A stretch of DNA of 13,957 nucleotides from Clostridia bacterium (GCA_017412025.1 JAFQOY010000069.1:1-13957), one strand, 5' to 3'; positions 6,728-13,778 are shown, counted from the stretch's first letter. Notes: generated from the letters alone by a model not told the origin. Made by a program: numbers and translations.

Positions 6728-8707
6728 ATGGCAAAGAACATTTCCCGCCGCAGCTTCCTGAAGGGCAGCGTTGCGATGGGCGCTCTGGCGACGATGGGCG
6801 GCGCCGCAATGGCTTCCGCTGAGGAGAAGGTTGCTCAGTATAAGGATTCCAGCAGCTGGGTCGTGACGAGCCAGAACATTACCTGGAATGAAGAGCACGA
6901 TATCATCATCTGCGGCTACGGCATGGCTGGTACTGCGGCGTATATCGAAGCTTACGAAATCGACAACAATGTGGACGTTGCGATCTACGACAACTCCGAC
7001 GAAGCGAACGCGGGCGGCCAGGCCATCGCCTCCGGCCAGTGCGTCATCTTCGTTGACCCCAACGATCTGGAGACCTGGCGTACCTACATGCGCGCGATGA
7101 ACGAGCCGCATGTCATCCCGGAAGAGGATTTCAACTGGCTGACCCACGAGTTTGCGCATGACCTCGAGTGGATCCAGGCTGCGCTGGAGCCGGTTGGTTA
7201 CGAAGTCGGCTACTCCGGCGGCGGCGCGCTGCGCTGGGGCACCCTGCTCGTCGAGTTCCCGGATCTGCCGGGCGCGGACTTTGTCGGCGCTACCGGTCAC
7301 TTCCGTGACAAGAATGGCGGAAAGCCGTTTGAAAACGGCGGCTGCTGGAACGGCTTTGACAAGGCCGCCCGTCATCGCGGCGCGAAGCCGCTCTATGAGC
7401 ATCGCGTGATCTGCCTCGTGCAGGATGCGGTGACCAAGAAGGTCGAGGGCGTCGGCGTGCAGAAGGCTGACGGCACCGTCTTCTACTCCAAGGCTCGCAA
7501 GGGCGTCCTGCTGTGCACGGGCGGCTACGAGGGCGATCAGGAAATGTACCGTCACTTCAACGGCGGCGACCGCATCTTCAACGGCGGTTCTCCGTACGTC
7601 AAGGGCGACGGCGTCAAGATGCAGATGGCTATCGGCGCGCAGATGTGGCATATGGACGGCCAGACCATGTCCTGCGGCTACTTCCACGGCATCAAGGTTC
7701 CGGATTTCGAGACCACCTTTATCCGTCAGTTCTATATGGCGCACGGCGGCTGGATGGAAGTTGCCAAGGACGGCACCCGTTACTACGACGAGGCGCGCTC
7801 CTATCAGCGTCAGCACATGAAGTACTACGAGCACGGCAAGTACGTCGACGTGCCGATCGCCCGCATGCAGCCGGTCCACATGATCATGGACGACAACTGC
7901 TTCAAGGCGCAGCCGCTCGTTAACAACTGGATCGGCTGGCCGGTGACCTGCCGCAATCCGTATCCGTGGTCTGCGGACAACTCCGTCGAGCTTGAAAAGG
8001 GCTGGATCATCAAGGCCGACACCATCGAAGAGCTGGCTGAGAAGATCGGCAAGGACCCGGCCGCGCTGAAGGCTGAGGTTGAGAAGTTCAACGCGATGGT
8101 CGACGCCGGCGCGGACGCCGATTTCGGCCGCGACATCACCACCATGGCGAAGATCGAGCAGGGCCCGTTCTACGCGATCGAAGAAGTTCCGGCGATGCCG
8201 GCCTGCTCCGGCGGCGCGAAGCGCAACATCAAGGGCCAGGTTCTCAACTGGGACAACGAGCCGATCGAAGGCCTCTACTCCGCCGGCGAGCTGGGCTCCC
8301 TGGTCTGCAACCTGTATCAGAACGGTACCTACCTGCATGAGGCGATCTGCTCTGCCCGTGCTGCGGTTGACACGATGCTCGGCGGCCGCGCTGACATCAA
8401 GCCGAGCACCGGCGGCGGCGCGAGCGCTCCGTGGGCCGAGGCTGCCGACGGCGATTACTCCGTCATGGTTCAGGGCCTCCACGATCCGTTCGAAGTCATC
8501 TACACCATCAAGGACAAGAAGCTCGTTGAGATCAAGGTCGGCGAGGGCCGTGCGAACATGTTCATGAACGACGAGCAGTTTGCCGAGTTCACCAAGGCGA
8601 TCATCGACACCCAGAGCATGGGCGTTGACGCTGTTGCCGGCGCGACCATCGACTGCCAGGCCATCACCGGCGGCATCATGGATGCGTTCTCTCACAAGAC
8701 CTCCTAA
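6728..8707 (+). CDS. Tat-exported FAD-dependent reductase with C-terminal covalent-FMN domain
   Basis: A 659-residue flavoprotein of the fumarate reductase/succinate dehydrogenase flavoprotein superfamily. It starts at ATG 6728, nine bases after AGGAGG. A twin-arginine signal (SRRSFLK, residues 6-12, then a hydrophobic stretch ending near AMASA, 27-31) indicates folded export. The FAD Rossmann motif is ICGYGMAG (61-68); a second FAD segment is EGLYSAGELGS (514-524). After a Gly/Ser linker (about 558-568) comes an FMN_bind domain (about 572-657) with the flavinylation-type motif DAVAGAT (634-640). Thr640 is the expected FMN attachment site, made by an ApbE transferase not present here. Such proteins pass electrons through FMN and FAD to an extracellular organic acceptor in anaerobic respiration. 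The fumarate-reductase signature after GLYAAGE (GGxHGxNRLGGN) is replaced by LVCNLYQNGTYLHEA, so the substrate is not fumarate and is unknown. LysR follows on the same strand. Confidence 0.88.
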   Translation: MAKNISRRSFLKGSVAMGALATMGGAAMASAEEKVAQYKDSSSWVVTSQNITWNEEHDIIICGYGMAGTAAYIEAYEIDNNVDVAIYDNSDEANAGGQAIASGQCVIFVDPNDLETWRTYMRAMNEPHVIPEEDFNWLTHEFAHDLEWIQAALEPVGYEVGYSGGGALRWGTLLVEFPDLPGADFVGATGHFRDKNGGKPFENGGCWNGFDKAARHRGAKPLYEHRVICLVQDAVTKKVEGVGVQKADGTVFYSKARKGVLLCTGGYEGDQEMYRHFNGGDRIFNGGSPYVKGDGVKMQMAIGAQMWHMDGQTMSCGYFHGIKVPDFETTFIRQFYMAHGGWMEVAKDGTRYYDEARSYQRQHMKYYEHGKYVDVPIARMQPVHMIMDDNCFKAQPLVNNWIGWPVTCRNPYPWSADNSVELEKGWIIKADTIEELAEKIGKDPAALKAEVEKFNAMVDAGADADFGRDITTMAKIEQGPFYAIEEVPAMPACSGGAKRNIKGQVLNWDNEPIEGLYSAGELGSLVCNLYQNGTYLHEAICSARAAVDTMLGGRADIKPSTGGGASAPWAEAADGDYSVMVQGLHDPFEVIYTIKDKKLVEIKVGEGRANMFMNDEQFAEFTKAIIDTQSMGVDAVAGATIDCQAITGGIMDAFSHKTS

Positions 8708-8775
8708 GATTCAGACAACTGTCCGTCTGGCAGGAAATGCAACCCAGTTGTGATTCTGCAGCGGCAGCACAAGCG

Positions 8776-8806
8776 CCGTGCAGCGCGGATATTCCGCGCT
8801 GCACGG
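8776..8806 (+). terminator. GC-rich 13-bp hairpin after the reductase, possible terminator
   Basis: CCGTGCAGCGCGG (8776-8788), 5-base loop, CCGCGCTGCACGG (8794-8806): a perfect 13-bp stem. It is followed by TCATTTCAC rather than a clean U-tract, so it may end transcription only partly, or protect the 3' end of the reductase mRNA. Its last two bases are also the first two bases of the next, larger hairpin. Confidence 0.55.
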
Positions 8807-8868
8807 TCATTTCACACAGCGCCCGTCGTCTCTTTTTCAAGGGGCGGCGGGCGCTGTGTGAGATGACC
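8805..8868. repeat. Long inverted repeat in front of the LysR gene
   Basis: Arms 8805-8828 and 8845-8868 pair over 24 bp as RNA, with only two U-G wobbles. Four more pairs (8829-8832 with 8841-8844) extend this to 28 bp around an 8-base loop containing TTTTT. There is no U-tract after it, so it is not an ordinary terminator. It ends 18 bases before the LysR ribosome binding site. It could be an RNase III processing site, an mRNA stabiliser, or a copy of a dispersed palindromic element. Confidence 0.75.
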
Positions 8869-8896
8869 GCCATCAATACAATGCCGGAGGAAATGC

Positions 8897-9790
8897 ATGG
8901 ACGTCAAGCAGATCAAGTATTTTATGGAAGTGAGCAGAACGGGCAGCTTTACCAGCGCGGCCAAAAAGCTCTATATTTCAGCGCCGGGTCTCGTCAAATC
9001 CATGGATAAGCTGGAGGATGAACTGGGCGTGCATCTGTTTGTGCGCATGCGCACGGGCGTCACGCTGACGCCTGCAGGCCATGCGCTGGCGAGGTATGCC
9101 CAGATGTACATCAGGCAGCATGAGTTTATCCTCAGCGAGGTGAAGAAGGCGGGGCTGCTTCGCGAAGAGAAGATCGAGGTCTGCATGACGGCGGGGCTGC
9201 TCAGTTTTTTCCCGCGGGATTTTCTCTCGCGCTTCATTGTCGGCAATCCTGACGTATCGCTGAGCACGCACAATTACAGCCTGGAAGAACTGCACACGGC
9301 GCTTCTGGAGTACCGGGAGACGATCGGTCTGTATTTCGGCGAGATTGACGATCCGGCGCTGAAGGTGCTGTTTCACAGGGAGTCGCCGCTGCATGTGCTG
9401 ACGTCGGAGAACAATCCGCTGATCTCCCGCAGGGAGATCAGCATGAGCGATCTGCGCCATCAGAAGATCATTCTGGTGAGCAATGATCCCGGCGTGACGC
9501 GGCAGCTCAAGACGCGGCTGGAGGGCGCGGGCTGTCCGCCTCAGATCATTCTGGACGGTACGGAATGGACGCAGGCGATGGAGCTGATCACGGGCGCGGG
9601 GTATATTTCCTTCAGCCTGCCCTATACGGCGCCGCAGGATCTCAGGATCCGGACGCGGCAGGTGAAGGATCTGGATCTGACGGTTAATTTCAATATGGCG
9701 GTTCTGCGCGACGTGACGCTGTCGGATGCGGAGCGCAGGTTTGCGGATTACGTTGTTAAACTCATGAATGCAAACAGGATCAAGCCCTGA
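8897..9790 (+). CDS. LysR-family transcriptional regulator
   Basis: 297 residues, normal for the family. Residues about 1-60 form the winged helix-turn-helix: MDVKQIKYFMEVSRTGSF, then SAAKKLYISAPGLVKSMDKL as the recognition region, and ELGVHLFVR...GVTLTPAG as the wing. A linker helix follows, then a periplasmic-binding-fold effector domain from about 90 to 295. The start is supported by GGAGG six bases upstream. It lies downstream of the exported reductase on the same strand and upstream of an amino acid importer that has its own promoter and a perfect palindrome. It is therefore the obvious candidate regulator of one or both flanks; this is inference from position. LysR proteins usually respond to a small ligand, here possibly the reductase substrate, its product or the imported amino acid. 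I see no clear promoter of its own in 8708-8896. Confidence 0.93.
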   Translation: MDVKQIKYFMEVSRTGSFTSAAKKLYISAPGLVKSMDKLEDELGVHLFVRMRTGVTLTPAGHALARYAQMYIRQHEFILSEVKKAGLLREEKIEVCMTAGLLSFFPRDFLSRFIVGNPDVSLSTHNYSLEELHTALLEYRETIGLYFGEIDDPALKVLFHRESPLHVLTSENNPLISRREISMSDLRHQKIILVSNDPGVTRQLKTRLEGAGCPPQIILDGTEWTQAMELITGAGYISFSLPYTAPQDLRIRTRQVKDLDLTVNFNMAVLRDVTLSDAERRFADYVVKLMNANRIKP

Positions 9791-9799
9791 ATTGGATAT

Positions 9800-9830
9800 A
9801 AAAACGATGGCCTCAGGTCATCGTTTTGTA
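9800..9830 (+). terminator. Intrinsic terminator after the LysR gene
   Basis: AAAACGATG (9801-9809) pairs with CATCGTTTT (9819-9827), and GCC/GGT extends the stem to 12 bp around a 3-base loop. The descending arm ends in TTTT. It separates the regulator from the importer promoter. Confidence 0.8.
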
Positions 9831-9831
9831 T

Positions 9832-9865
9832 AAATTACAAAAATCAATCCTTCTGTTTGTAATTT
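9832..9865. promoter_or_regulatory. Perfect 10-bp inverted repeat, candidate operator of the importer operon
   Basis: AAATTACAAA (9832-9841) and TTTGTAATTT (9856-9865) are exact reverse complements separated by 14 bases, with arm centres 24 bases apart. The right arm ends one base before the -35 hexamer. This is the geometry expected for a dimeric regulator acting on the importer promoter. The right-arm sequence recurs upstream of the reductase promoter (6549-6558). LysR is the likeliest binder by proximity. Confidence 0.62.
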
Positions 9866-9866
9866 G

Positions 9867-9898
9867 TTGACTTTTGAGAGGAGAGAGAGTAATATAAT
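9867..9898 (+). promoter_or_regulatory. Promoter of the amino acid ABC importer operon
   Basis: TTGACT (9867-9872) is followed by TAATAT at 17-base spacing (9890-9895) or the overlapping TATAAT at 20-base spacing (9893-9898). The perfect -10 at non-optimal spacing suggests a promoter that benefits from an activator. A 5-bp GC hairpin (CGCGG 9916-9920, CCGCG 9926-9930) sits in the leader just before the AGGAGG. Confidence 0.72.
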
Positions 9899-9948
9899 CG
9901 CTATCAAGTCGACAACGCGGTTCAGCCGCGAAACAGGAGGAACTGAAA

Positions 9949-10749
9949 ATGAAGAGAATTGCAATGATGATGCTGGCTCTGGCGCTTGTGTGCGTGGCTG
10001 CGTTTGCTGCGGCGGATACGCTGAAGGTCGGTATGGAGTGCAACTATGCGCCGTACAACTGGACCCAGAGCGCGGCGAGCGAAGACGCTGTTGCGATTGC
10101 TGCGGGCGGATATGCCGATGGATACGATGTGCGCATTGCCAAGCGCATTGCCAGCGAGCTGGGCATGGAGCTTGAAATTGTGAAGACCGAGTGGGACGGC
10201 CTTGTGCCCAGCCTGATGAGCGGCAAGATCGACTGCATCATCGCCGGCATGAGCCCGACCGAGGAGCGCAAGGTGACCATCGATTTCACCGAGCCGTACT
10301 ACGAGAGCGAGCTGTGCGTGGTCGTCAAGAAGGACGGCGCATATGCCAATGCCGCCGCTCTGGCGGATTTTGCCGGCGCAAAGATCACCGGTCAGCTCAA
10401 CACCTTCCACTACACCGTCATCGATCAGATTCCGGACGTCAAGAAGATGCCGGCGATGGAGACCTTCCCGGCGATGATCGTGGCGCTGTCCGCCGGCGCG
10501 ATCGACGGCTACATCTCCGAGCGTCCGGGCGCTGTCTCTGCGATGACGTCCAACCCGGATATCTCCTATGTCGCTTTTGCCGAGGGCAATGGCTTTGAGG
10601 CTTCCCCGGCCGACGTTGCCATCGCGGTGGGCGTGATGAAGGGCAGCGACCTGACGGAGAAGATCAACGGCGTGCTCGCCGGCATCACCAGCGAGGAGCG
10701 CAGCCAGCTGATGGACGCCGCTGTTGCCGCGCAGCCGCTGAGCGAGTAA
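9949..10749 (+). CDS. Polar amino acid ABC transporter substrate-binding protein (SBP family 3)
   Basis: Captures an amino acid outside the membrane and hands it to the permease encoded next. 266 residues, AGGAGG eight bases before the ATG. Signal peptide: KR at 2-3, hydrophobic 4-20, probable signal peptidase I cleavage after AFA (20). The only Cys in it (C15, preceded by ALV) does not make a lipobox. The mature part starts LKVGMECNYAPYNW, typical of family 3. The Arg that holds the ligand alpha-carboxylate is present (R107 in SPTEERK), as is the Asp that holds the alpha-amino group (D186 in AIDGYISE), so an alpha-amino acid ligand is likely. The side-chain specificity cannot be read; basic or polar residues are the usual ligands of this subgroup. 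First gene of the importer operon, separated from the permease by a hairpin that may keep its mRNA more abundant. Confidence 0.9.
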   Translation: MKRIAMMMLALALVCVAAFAAADTLKVGMECNYAPYNWTQSAASEDAVAIAAGGYADGYDVRIAKRIASELGMELEIVKTEWDGLVPSLMSGKIDCIIAGMSPTEERKVTIDFTEPYYESELCVVVKKDGAYANAAALADFAGAKITGQLNTFHYTVIDQIPDVKKMPAMETFPAMIVALSAGAIDGYISERPGAVSAMTSNPDISYVAFAEGNGFEASPADVAIAVGVMKGSDLTEKINGVLAGITSEERSQLMDAAVAAQPLSE

Positions 10750-10797
10750 TCCCCCCTGCTTTTCAGAAAGACAGGAGAAATCATACGCAGATAACCC

Positions 10798-10830
10798 GAA
10801 GAGGGAAGCGCAGACCGCGCTCCCCTCTTC
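10798..10830 (+). repeat. Intercistronic hairpin between binding protein and permease
   Basis: GAAGAGGG...AGCGC (10798-10811) pairs with GCGCT...CCCTCTTC (10817-10830): 14 positions with one A-C mismatch and a 5-base loop. The sequence after it (GTCTGTC) lacks a U-run, so most transcription should continue. Similar hairpins downstream of binding-protein genes stabilise the upstream mRNA and raise binding protein over membrane components. The rest of the 122-base gap holds only the permease ribosome binding site. Confidence 0.68.
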
Positions 10831-10871
10831 GTCTGTCAGAAGAACCGTGAGATAGAATCGAGGAAATCATC

Positions 10872-11678
10872 ATGCCTACGTCTTTTTTCGGCTGGGTCGG
10901 CTTCCTGCTCAAGCAGTATGGCGGCCTCTTCTTCTCGGGCACATGCATGACGCTGCTCATTGCGCTCAGCGGCACGGCGTTCGGCTTTGTCATCGGCCTG
11001 CTGGTCGCCATTGTTCGCACGATTGAGATCCCGCGCGGCATGGGCCCTGTCAAGCGCACGCTGCGCAAGCTTGCGCATATGCTGATTGCAGTCTATATTC
11101 AGGTGTTCCGCGGAACGCCGATGATCGTGCAGGCGATGGTCATCTATTACGGCTCCATGCAGTATCTGGGTATTGATATGGAGCGCACGACCGCTGCGAT
11201 TCTGATCATCTCGATCAATACGGGCGCGTACATGGCGGAGATCATCCGCGGCGGCATCATTTCTGTGGACAAGGGGCAGTTTGAGGCCGCGCATTCCATC
11301 GGCATGACGCACTGGCAGACGATGACGAGTGTTGTGCTGCCGCAGGCGATCCGCAATATTCTGCCGTCCGTGGGCAACGAGCTGATCGTCAACATCAAGG
11401 ACTCGAGCGTGCTGAACGTCATCTCCGTATCCGAGCTGTTCTTCCAGGCGAAGAGCGCGGCCGGCACGTATTACAAGTACTTTGAAGTGTTCTTCATCAT
11501 CGCGGTCATCTATCTGGTGCTGACGGTGACGGTCAGCCGGATCCTCCGCTTCGTGGAAAAGAAGATGGACGGACCGGACAGCTACGTGATCTGCGGCTCT
11601 CAGAGCGACAGCCGCTCGGAGATTCTGGTCAGCAAGGAGCAGGAAAAGGAGGTTGACAGGCAGTGGCAGAGCAAGTGA
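10872..11678 (+). CDS. Amino acid ABC transporter permease (HisM/GlnP type)
   Basis: Membrane channel subunit of the polar amino acid importer, probably working as a homodimer because only one permease gene is present. 268 residues. Hydrophobic segments near 20-48, 68-76, 82-97, 108-125, 165-190 and 205-228. The family signature FRGTPMIVQ is at 80-88, and the EAA loop that docks on the ATPase is at 138-160 ([14 protein letters not shown], then LPQAI). The polar C-terminal tail of about 35 residues after the last helix is longer than usual. The ATG has GAGGAA six bases upstream. The 3' end contains the AAGGAGG for the ATPase gene and overlaps it by 16 bases, so these two subunits are translationally linked. 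Confidence 0.93.
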   Translation: MPTSFFGWVGFLLKQYGGLFFSGTCMTLLIALSGTAFGFVIGLLVAIVRTIEIPRGMGPVKRTLRKLAHMLIAVYIQVFRGTPMIVQAMVIYYGSMQYLGIDMERTTAAILIISINTGAYMAEIIRGGIISVDKGQFEAAHSIGMTHWQTMTSVVLPQAIRNILPSVGNELIVNIKDSSVLNVISVSELFFQAKSAAGTYYKYFEVFFIIAVIYLVLTVTVSRILRFVEKKMDGPDSYVICGSQSDSRSEILVSKEQEKEVDRQWQSK

Positions 11679-12400
11679 TTGAGATACGCGGGCTGAAGAA
11701 GGCCTTCGGCAAAAACCAGGTGCTCAAGGGCATTGATTTTACCGCCAACAAGGGCGAGGTGGTGTGCATCATCGGCTCCTCCGGCTCCGGCAAGTCGACG
11801 CTGCTGCGCTGCATCAATCTGCTGGAGACCCCGGACGATGGAGAAATCCTCTATCATGGCAGGGACATCCTCACGGATGAAAGCGTCAGCATGCCGCAGT
11901 ACCATGCCAAGGTGGGCATGGTGTTTCAGCAGTTCAACCTCTTTGGCAATATGAATGTGCTGGAGAACTGCGTGGCAGGCCAGATGAAGGTGCTGGGCCG
12001 CACGCGCGAGGAGAGCGAAAAAAACGCGCTCAAGTATCTGACGAAGGTGGGCATGGCGGACTACCGCAACGCGAAGCCGCGCCAGCTCTCCGGCGGCCAG
12101 AAGCAGCGCGTGGCGATTGCCCGGGCGCTGGCGATGGATCCGGAGGTGATCCTCTTTGACGAGCCGACATCTGCGCTCGATCCGGAGATGGTCGGCGAGG
12201 TGCTCGCCGTCATGCAGTCTTTGGCGCAGGAGGGGCTGACGATGCTCGTGGTCACGCACGAGATGGGTTTTGCCCGCGCGGTGGCCGATCAGGTGGTCTT
12301 TATGGACGGCGGCGTCATCTGCGAGCAGGGCGCGCCGGACGAGGTGCTGGGCAATCCGAAGGCGGAAAGGCTCAAGAATTTCCTGCGCAGCATGCTCTGA
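11663..12400 (+). CDS. Amino acid ABC transporter ATP-binding protein (HisP/GlnQ type)
   Basis: Cytoplasmic ATPase that powers the importer. 245 residues, standard length for the polar amino acid group. Starts at GTG 11663 ([10 protein letters not shown]), ten bases after AAGGAGG and inside the end of the permease gene. All motifs are intact: Walker A GSSGSGKS (38-45), Q-loop at QQFNLF (89-94), signature LSGGQ (142-146), Walker B VILFDE (162-167), D-loop SALD and switch His199 in VTHEMG. The C-terminus ([15 protein letters not shown]) is the usual family ending. Last gene of the operon, followed by a strong terminator. Confidence 0.96.
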   Translation: MAEQVIEIRGLKKAFGKNQVLKGIDFTANKGEVVCIIGSSGSGKSTLLRCINLLETPDDGEILYHGRDILTDESVSMPQYHAKVGMVFQQFNLFGNMNVLENCVAGQMKVLGRTREESEKNALKYLTKVGMADYRNAKPRQLSGGQKQRVAIARALAMDPEVILFDEPTSALDPEMVGEVLAVMQSLAQEGLTMLVVTHEMGFARAVADQVVFMDGGVICEQGAPDEVLGNPKAERLKNFLRSML

Positions 12401-12427
12401 TCGGAGGAAGAAACAGCTTAAGGAAAG

Positions 12428-12455
12428 CGGAACGGATAAGCCCGTTCCGTTTTTT
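12428..12455 (+). terminator. Intrinsic terminator of the importer operon
   Basis: CGGAACGG (12428-12435), 6-base loop, CCGTTCCG (12442-12449), then TTTTTT. A perfect 8-bp GC-rich stem with a clean U-tract. Confidence 0.94.
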
Positions 12456-12524
12456 GCTGTGCAGGCATGATCTGTGCCCGGCGGGTATATATATGAAGAA
12501 AGAGGAAAGCCGGGAGGGAATTGC

Positions 12525-13673
12525 GTGAAAAGGGTATGGATGCTGCTTCTGCTTATGGCATGCATGGCTTCTGGGGGACAGGCGCAGATGAGGGTGTTTG
12601 TCGCCCGGGATGCGATGGATGAAGGTGCTGCCAGGCAGCTGATTGGTCTGCTTGCGGATGCGTTTCCGCAGGAGACGTGGCTGCTTGAGATGGAAGAGAA
12701 AGAAAGCCTTGAAGCGCTGATCATGCAGGATCGTGCGCCGCAGCTGGCGCTGTGCATGGCGCAGGACGCCATGCCCTGGGCACGGGAGGGGATGCTGCTG
12801 CCGCTTGCGCTTGAGGGACAGGAGGCCGTGCAGGAAGAGGTGCTCTCCTGCTGCAGGCTGGATGAGGAACTGTATATGGTTCCGGTCTGCGCATATCACA
12901 GGGTAATGGCGGTCAACCGTGAGATGCTTGAAAAGAAGCGTCTGGGTTATCTGCTCAATGGGACGGAGCATCCGGTCTGGTATGCGACGCAGTTTTATCA
13001 GGTCATGGAGGAATTCATGCTGGACGGCGAAACGGCGTTTGAAATCTGGCCGCCGGATGCGGAAAGCAGCGCCGGGATTGAGGCGCTGGTGCAGGTGATC
13101 GGCGGCGGAGCGCTGATGAGCGGAGACGATCAAACGGCACAGGCAGACAGCGAGGAAATCCTCGCAGGGGTCAGATGGCTTTCTGATATGGTCAGAAGCG
13201 GCATGGCCGGATATGCGCCAAGCAGGGAGAAGGCGCTTGGACGTTTCCTTGAAGGAGAAACGGCGGTATTTATCGACTGGACGCCCGATATGCAGAGGAT
13301 GTACGCAGAGCGGATCCGTGAAAGCGGCATGGAACTGGCGATCATGCCGTATCCGTCCTCAATCGGCGAAACGACCCGGGTATTCTCGCTTGCGGGTGCG
13401 GCGGCCTTTGACTCGGGCGATGAGGACAGGAATGCGCTGGCGCTGCGCGCTGCGGCGTTCCTTGGAGAGGATGAACGGGCGGCGGCGATCGCCGGAGGAC
13501 GAAAAACAGGCCGGGACGATGCGGCCTGGCTGCCGGATATGGAGAACTTTGAGGGCGGCGCGACCATGCGGGCGCTGTTTGCCCGCGTGCTGCGCGCCGT
13601 GCTGGAGGAGGGCGCGGATGCAGAAGCGGCGCTTTCCCTGGCGCAGACGGCCATGGAGGCGGCGGGCTGGTGA
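12525..13673 (+). CDS. Divergent family-1 extracellular solute-binding-like lipoprotein, orphan
   Basis: I start it at GTG 12525, because GGGAGGG lies about seven bases upstream and the product then begins with a proper export signal (KR, then WMLLLLMA). The frame is open back to 12474, but that extra part is not signal-like. This gives 382 residues. Cys13 in LLMAC fits a tolerant lipobox, suggesting a membrane-anchored lipoprotein. The body resembles, at low similarity, the sugar/spermidine-type binding-protein fold: LYMVPVCAYHRVMAVNREML near 120-140 (usual place of Y-x-x-P...yN), FLEGETAVFIDWTPD near 245-260, and an LAIMPYPS strand near 280. No permease or ATPase gene is adjacent. It may serve a remote permease, act as a sensor component, or have lost transport. 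A TATATAT at 12486 could be part of a promoter, but I see no -35. Export is likely; ligand unknown. Confidence 0.68.
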   Translation: MKRVWMLLLLMACMASGGQAQMRVFVARDAMDEGAARQLIGLLADAFPQETWLLEMEEKESLEALIMQDRAPQLALCMAQDAMPWAREGMLLPLALEGQEAVQEEVLSCCRLDEELYMVPVCAYHRVMAVNREMLEKKRLGYLLNGTEHPVWYATQFYQVMEEFMLDGETAFEIWPPDAESSAGIEALVQVIGGGALMSGDDQTAQADSEEILAGVRWLSDMVRSGMAGYAPSREKALGRFLEGETAVFIDWTPDMQRMYAERIRESGMELAIMPYPSSIGETTRVFSLAGAAAFDSGDEDRNALALRAAAFLGEDERAAAIAGGRKTGRDDAAWLPDMENFEGGATMRALFARVLRAVLEEGADAEAALSLAQTAMEAAGW

Positions 13674-13681
13674 TCAGGATC

Positions 13682-13725
13682 AAAATGTGCGCAAAAACAT
13701 AAAAAAAGGCGGAAAAACGGGAAAA
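13682..13725. promoter_or_regulatory. Phased A-tracts upstream of the rplS promoter
   Basis: Five runs of A occur at 13682-13685, 13693-13697, 13701-13707, 13713-13717 and 13722-13725, with centres about 8.5-11.5 bases apart (mean about 10). Such helical phasing predicts intrinsically curved DNA or a strong UP element just before the -35 at 13733, as expected for a heavily used ribosomal protein promoter. Confidence 0.6.
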
Positions 13726-13732
13726 TTTCCCC

Positions 13733-13762
13733 TTGCCAAACCGGGGATGGAGATGATATAAT
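13733..13762 (+). promoter_or_regulatory. Sigma-A promoter of rplS
   Basis: TTGCCA (13733-13738), 18-base spacer, TATAAT (13757-13762) with TG one base before the -10. Predicted start near 13769, giving a leader of about 75 bases that contains the L19 leader fold. Confidence 0.83.
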
Positions 13763-13778
13763 AGCCTCTGTATGAAAC

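Noticed and set aside
6707..8695. A 662-codon open frame on the minus strand opposite the exported reductase
   Set aside because: It is an antisense shadow produced by high GC at third codon positions. Its product is His/Arg/Val-rich with no recognisable domain, and the plus-strand gene has clear motifs, a ribosome binding site and a promoter.
8805..8868. The long hairpin before LysR as a standard intrinsic terminator
   Set aside because: No U-tract follows either strand's descending arm; the only T-run is in the loop. I therefore list it as an inverted repeat of unknown role.
12493..12528. An 11-codon leader ORF (MKKEESREGIA) whose TGA overlaps the GTG start of the orphan lipoprotein
   Set aside because: Its ribosome binding site is poor and it has no coding signature; the GTG has its own GGGAGGG. 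The overlap is probably chance.
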